Source of the DNA: JBDHRG01 sp039807445
GTDB taxonomy: Bacteria > Pseudomonadota > Gammaproteobacteria > Competibacterales > Competibacteraceae
Assembly: GCA_039807445.1 (NCBI GenBank)
Contig: JBDHRG010000157.1
Coordinates: 1-8,685 of the forward strand
DNA length: 8,685 nt
Reading direction: 5' to 3'
Shown: in pieces, positions 6,572 to 8,685 of the stretch
Layout: every line of letters begins with the position of its first letter
Position numbering within the stretch: position 1 is the first letter of the stretch
Notes under the pieces: model-generated
The model's input: the letters and a program-made list of their open reading frames with translations, nothing else
The model's database searches: none
Told to the model about the DNA's origin: nothing
Made by a program: the position numbers and the translations under genes

Positions 6572-6595
6572 TGCAATACCCCTGTGCAATACCCC
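6572..6595 (+). repeat. Tandem 11-bp direct repeat in the hutC leader
   Basis: TGCAATACCCC occurs at 6572-6582 and again at 6585-6595, separated by two bases, so the period is 13 bp. It lies between the hutC -10 and its ATG, and the first copy overlaps the proposed hutF -35. It may be a binding site for an additional regulator or a small duplication; its role is unknown. Confidence 0.6.
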
Positions 6596-6616
6596 CAGTC
6601 CTCGAGAGATCCGACC

Positions 6617-7363
6617 ATGTTCGAGCCCAAACCCAGTGAGCGTCCCGTCCTGAGCACCGGTCCGGCGCCCTTGTATGCCCGGGTCAAGCAGATGATCGTC
6701 GACCAGATCCAGTCGGGGCAGTGGCCGCCGCACCACCGCGTGCCTTCGGAGAGCGAGCTGGTCGCCGAACTCGGCGTCAGCCGCATGACGATCAACCGCG
6801 CGCTGCGCGAGCTGACCGCCGACGGCCTGCTGGTGCGGATGCAGGGCGTGGGCACCTTCGTCGCCGAAGCCAAGGGGCACTCGGCGCTGTTCGAGATCCG
6901 CAACATCGCCGACGAGATCACCGAGCGCGGACATGTCCACAGCTGCCAGGTGGTCGAGCTGCGCGAGGAGGCGACGAACGCCGAACTGGCGCTGGCGCTC
7001 GGGCTGCGCGAAGGGCAGCCGGTGTTCCACTCGATCCTGGTGCACAGCGAGAACGGCGTTCCGGTGCAGCTCGAAGACCGCCACGTCAACCCCGCGGTGG
7101 CCCCCGACTACCTGCGCCAGGACTTCACGCGGCTGACGCCGAACGCCTACCTGAACGAGCTGGCGCCGCTGACCGAGGGCGAGCACCTGGTCGAGGCGGT
7201 GCTGGCGCAGCCCTGGGAGCGCAAGCTGCTCGCGATCGAGCGCACCGAGCCCTGCCTGTTGATCCGCCGGCGCTCGTGGTCGGGGCGGCGCGTGGTCAGC
7301 GCCACACGGCTGGTGTACCCCGGCTCGCGCCACCGGCTGGAAGGGCATTTCCACCGGCAGTGA
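6617..7363 (+). CDS. hutC: Histidine utilization repressor HutC (GntR family)
   Basis: Transcription repressor of hut genes, released by urocanate in characterised relatives. The N-terminal winged helix-turn-helix (about 18-85) shows PLYARVKQMI, the recognition region VPSESELVAELGVSRMTINR, and the wing GVGTFVAEAK. The C-terminal UTRA ligand-binding domain (about 90-240) has RNIADEITERGH, the HutC-typical VQLEDRHVNP and LTPNAYL, and ends in a LVYPGSRHRLEGHF segment. I prefer ATG 6617 (248 aa), which follows a weak GAGAGA site, over an in-frame GTG at 6584. The GTG would add eleven residues unlike the family and would start inside the direct repeat. It is divergent from hutF and shares the control region with it. 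A strong hairpin follows the gene. The pairing with hutF makes the HutC assignment firm relative to other UTRA regulators such as PhnF or FarR. Confidence 0.93.
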   Translation: MFEPKPSERPVLSTGPAPLYARVKQMIVDQIQSGQWPPHHRVPSESELVAELGVSRMTINRALRELTADGLLVRMQGVGTFVAEAKGHSALFEIRNIADEITERGHVHSCQVVELREEATNAELALALGLREGQPVFHSILVHSENGVPVQLEDRHVNPAVAPDYLRQDFTRLTPNAYLNELAPLTEGEHLVEAVLAQPWERKLLAIERTEPCLLIRRRSWSGRRVVSATRLVYPGSRHRLEGHFHRQ

Positions 7364-7371
7364 CGGCGGGG

Positions 7372-7395
7372 CCGCAGGGCGCACGCGCCCTGCGG
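7372..7395. terminator. Bidirectional hairpin terminator between convergent genes
   Basis: CCGCAGGGCG (7372-7381) and CGCCCTGCGG (7386-7395) form a perfect 10-bp stem with a CACG loop, nine bases after the hutC stop and 13 bases beyond the stop of the opposing acyl-CoA dehydrogenase gene. No clear T-tract exists on either side, so it is not a textbook intrinsic terminator, but position and strength favour a shared transcription end for both genes. Confidence 0.7.
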
Positions 7396-7408
7396 TCGAC
7401 GGACGGCG

Positions 7409-8542
7409 CTAGCGCAGCAGCGTGCGGGCGATGATGTTGCGCTGCACTTCCGATGAGCCTTCGTAGATGCGCAGGATGCGCGCGTCGCGGGCATAGCGTT
7501 CGAGCGGCAGCTCGCGGGTGTAGCCGTAGCCGCCGTGGAGCTGCAGCGCCGCGTCGGTGATCTTGGCGGCGGCTTCCGAGGCGAACAGCTTGGCGAGCGC
7601 CGACTCCTGGCTGAAGCGCTGGCCGCTGTCGCGCTGTTGCGCCGCGCGGTAGGTCAACAGCCGCGCGGCTTCGAGCTGGGTGTACATGTCGGCCAGCATC
7701 CACTGGATGCCCTGATAGTCGCCGAGCGCCTGGCCGCCGATCCGGCGCTCCTTGACCCAGGCTAGCGAGGCGTCGAGCGCCGCCTGCGCGATGCCGAGCG
7801 CCGTCGCCGCGACCTCGACGCGGCCGCGGTCGAGCACCGCCATCGCGGTCTTGAAGCCCTGGCCTTCGGCGCCGAGCAGCGCGCTGGCCGGCAGCCGGCA
7901 ATCGAAGCCGAGCTCGTTGACGTGGCTGGCGCGCAAGCCCATCGTGCGTTCGATCTTGGCAACGGTGAAGCCGGGGGTTCCCTGGGGGACCAGGAAGGCG
8001 CTGATGCCGCGGTGGCCGGCGTCGGGGTCGGTCTTGGCGTAGACGACGACGAAGTCGGCGGCGCCGCCGTTGGTGATGAAGTGCTTGACGCCGGTCAGGT
8101 GCCAGCCCTCGCCGTCGCGGACCGCGCGCGTGCGCATCTCGGCGGGGTTGGAGCCGGCGCCGGGCTCGGTCAGGGCGAAGGCGCCGAGCCACTCGCCGCT
8201 CGCGGCGCGCGGCAGCACCTCGGCCTTCTGCGACTCGCTGCCGCCGATCAGCACCGAGTCGGTGGCGAGGAAGTGCGCGGTCAGCGACGAGCAGGTCGCG
8301 GCGCAGGCGCCGGCGATGTGCTCGACGATCAGCGACACGCCGATGCTCGAGGCTTCGCTGCCGCCGTACTGCTCGGGCAGGTTGACGCCCATGAACCCGA
8401 GCTCGGCCAGCGCGCGCAGATTGTCGCCGACGAAGGCTTCGCTCTCGTCGTGATCGCGCGCGCGCGGCGCCAGCTCGTTGATCGCCACCTTGCGGGCCAT
8501 CTCGGCCAGCGCCAGCTCGTCTGCGTTGAAGCTGAAGTCCAT
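7409..8542 (-). CDS. Acyl-CoA dehydrogenase
   Basis: FAD-dependent flavoprotein that introduces an alpha-beta double bond into an acyl-CoA, passing electrons to electron-transfer flavoprotein. The 377-aa length is standard. An N-terminal helical domain (about 1-120) leads to the flavin-binding segment ALTEPGAGSN (123-132) and KHFITNGG (153-160). The C-terminal domain carries LHGGYGYTRELPLERYARDA (335-354) and RIYEGSSEVQRNII, in which Glu361 aligns with the catalytic base of the short- and medium-chain family. ATG at 8542 follows GAGGAGA at 6-nt spacing. A CoA-transferase gene ends 28 bases upstream on the same strand, suggesting an operon in which an acid is activated by CoA transfer and then oxidised. 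Chain length and substrate cannot be assigned from sequence alone. It converges on hutC, and nothing ties it to histidine breakdown. Confidence 0.93.
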   Translation of the reverse strand: MDFSFNADELALAEMARKVAINELAPRARDHDESEAFVGDNLRALAELGFMGVNLPEQYGGSEASSIGVSLIVEHIAGACAATCSSLTAHFLATDSVLIGGSESQKAEVLPRAASGEWLGAFALTEPGAGSNPAEMRTRAVRDGEGWHLTGVKHFITNGGAADFVVVYAKTDPDAGHRGISAFLVPQGTPGFTVAKIERTMGLRASHVNELGFDCRLPASALLGAEGQGFKTAMAVLDRGRVEVAATALGIAQAALDASLAWVKERRIGGQALGDYQGIQWMLADMYTQLEAARLLTYRAAQQRDSGQRFSQESALAKLFASEAAAKITDAALQLHGGYGYTRELPLERYARDARILRIYEGSSEVQRNIIARTLLR

Positions 8543-8570
8543 CGTGCTCTCCTCGGGATCGGCAGGGGGA

Positions 8571-8685
8571 TTACAGCGCGCCGCTGCGGCGCAGCTCGGC
8601 GAGGTGGCCGGCCGACAGGCCGAGCCAGTCGCCGAGCACGGTGTCGGTGTGCTCGCCGAGCAGCGGCGGGCGGATCGGCGCCGCC
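8571..8685 (-). CDS. Class III CoA-transferase (CaiB/BaiF), C-terminal fragment
   Basis: Only the last 37 complete codons and the stop (TAA at 8573-8571) are inside the window; the gene continues beyond the right edge. The visible tail reads PIRPPLLGEHTDTVLGDWLG, then LSAGHLAELRRSGAL. The PP.LGEHTD.VL motif followed by a short helix ending in a small-residue G(A/V)(L/I) terminus is a hallmark of family III CoA-transferases, which move CoA from a donor such as succinyl-CoA to an organic acid. It lies directly upstream of the acyl-CoA dehydrogenase gene with a 28-base gap, so the two are probably co-transcribed. Substrate is unknown, and the N-terminal part with the catalytic Asp is not visible. 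Confidence 0.85.
   Translation of the reverse strand, partial: AAPIRPPLLGEHTDTVLGDWLGLSAGHLAELRRSGAL

Larger units (their letters stand above)
6548..6576 (-). promoter_or_regulatory. Predicted hutF promoter
   Basis: On the minus strand TTGCAA (6576-6571) and TATACA (6553-6548) are separated by exactly 17 bases, each matching four of six positions of the sigma-70 consensus. The -10 box lies inside the operator palindrome, a configuration expected for direct repression. Transcription would begin near 6541, leaving a leader of about 33 nt before the hutF ATG. Confidence 0.45.

Noticed and set aside
6584..6616. GTG start extending hutC by eleven residues
   Set aside because: It would begin inside the direct repeat with no ribosome-binding site. 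HutC proteins normally start close to the winged-helix domain, consistent with ATG 6617.
6533..7384. 283-codon minus-strand frame over hutC
   Set aside because: It is antisense to a clear GntR/UTRA repressor, and its start falls beyond the hutC terminator hairpin. No domain is visible.
1..8685. CRISPR arrays, tRNA/rRNA genes, transposases, phage genes
   Set aside because: No regularly spaced repeats, cloverleaf-like or rRNA sequences, or mobile-element protein motifs were seen anywhere in the window.

Overview
This window is high-GC DNA with tightly packed genes, short intergenic gaps and many long antisense shadow frames. The gene content and codon use suggest a betaproteobacterium, perhaps of the Rhodocyclales (Thauera/Azoarcus type). 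The genus is an inference from style and not from any marker gene.

Layout. (1) Positions 21-428 (+) hold a small uncharacterised protein. (2) Positions 429-644 have no gene but contain a 21-bp perfect inverted repeat enclosing a structured ~100-nt core, between two convergent genes. (3) Positions 645-5062 (-) hold a complete five-gene branched-chain-amino-acid-type (HAAT) ABC transporter in the order livK-livH-livM-livG-livF, with overlapping or abutting genes from livH onward. (4) Just upstream of livK on the same strand, 5147-6508, is hutF, encoding formimidoylglutamate deiminase of histidine catabolism. (5) Divergent from hutF is hutC (6617-7363, +), the GntR/UTRA histidine-utilization repressor. 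The 108-bp region between them is AT-rich against the GC-rich surroundings and carries a perfect TGTATATACA palindrome. This matches the TGTA-N2-TACA pattern reported for HutC operators and overlaps plausible divergent promoters. (6) A strong 10-bp hairpin separates hutC from a convergent acyl-CoA dehydrogenase gene (7409-8542, -). (7) At the right edge lies the C-terminal end of a class III (CaiB/BaiF) CoA-transferase gene, probably co-transcribed with the dehydrogenase.

How it fits together. HutC, whose inducer in studied species is urocanate, would repress itself and the leftward hutF transcription unit. All five transporter genes lie downstream of hutF on the same strand, with only an 84-bp gap. 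The simplest reading is a regulon pairing one histidine-degradation step with a dedicated HAAT-type importer for histidine, urocanate or a related compound. This would be instead of the HutT permease or the HutXWV (ProU-like) transporter known from pseudomonads. No hutH, hutU, hutI or hutG is visible here. The acyl-CoA dehydrogenase/CoA-transferase pair looks like a separate organic-acid catabolic operon of unknown substrate. The main candidate novelty is the hut-linked HAAT transporter. Secondary points are the divergent LivG signature motif and the inverted-repeat element.
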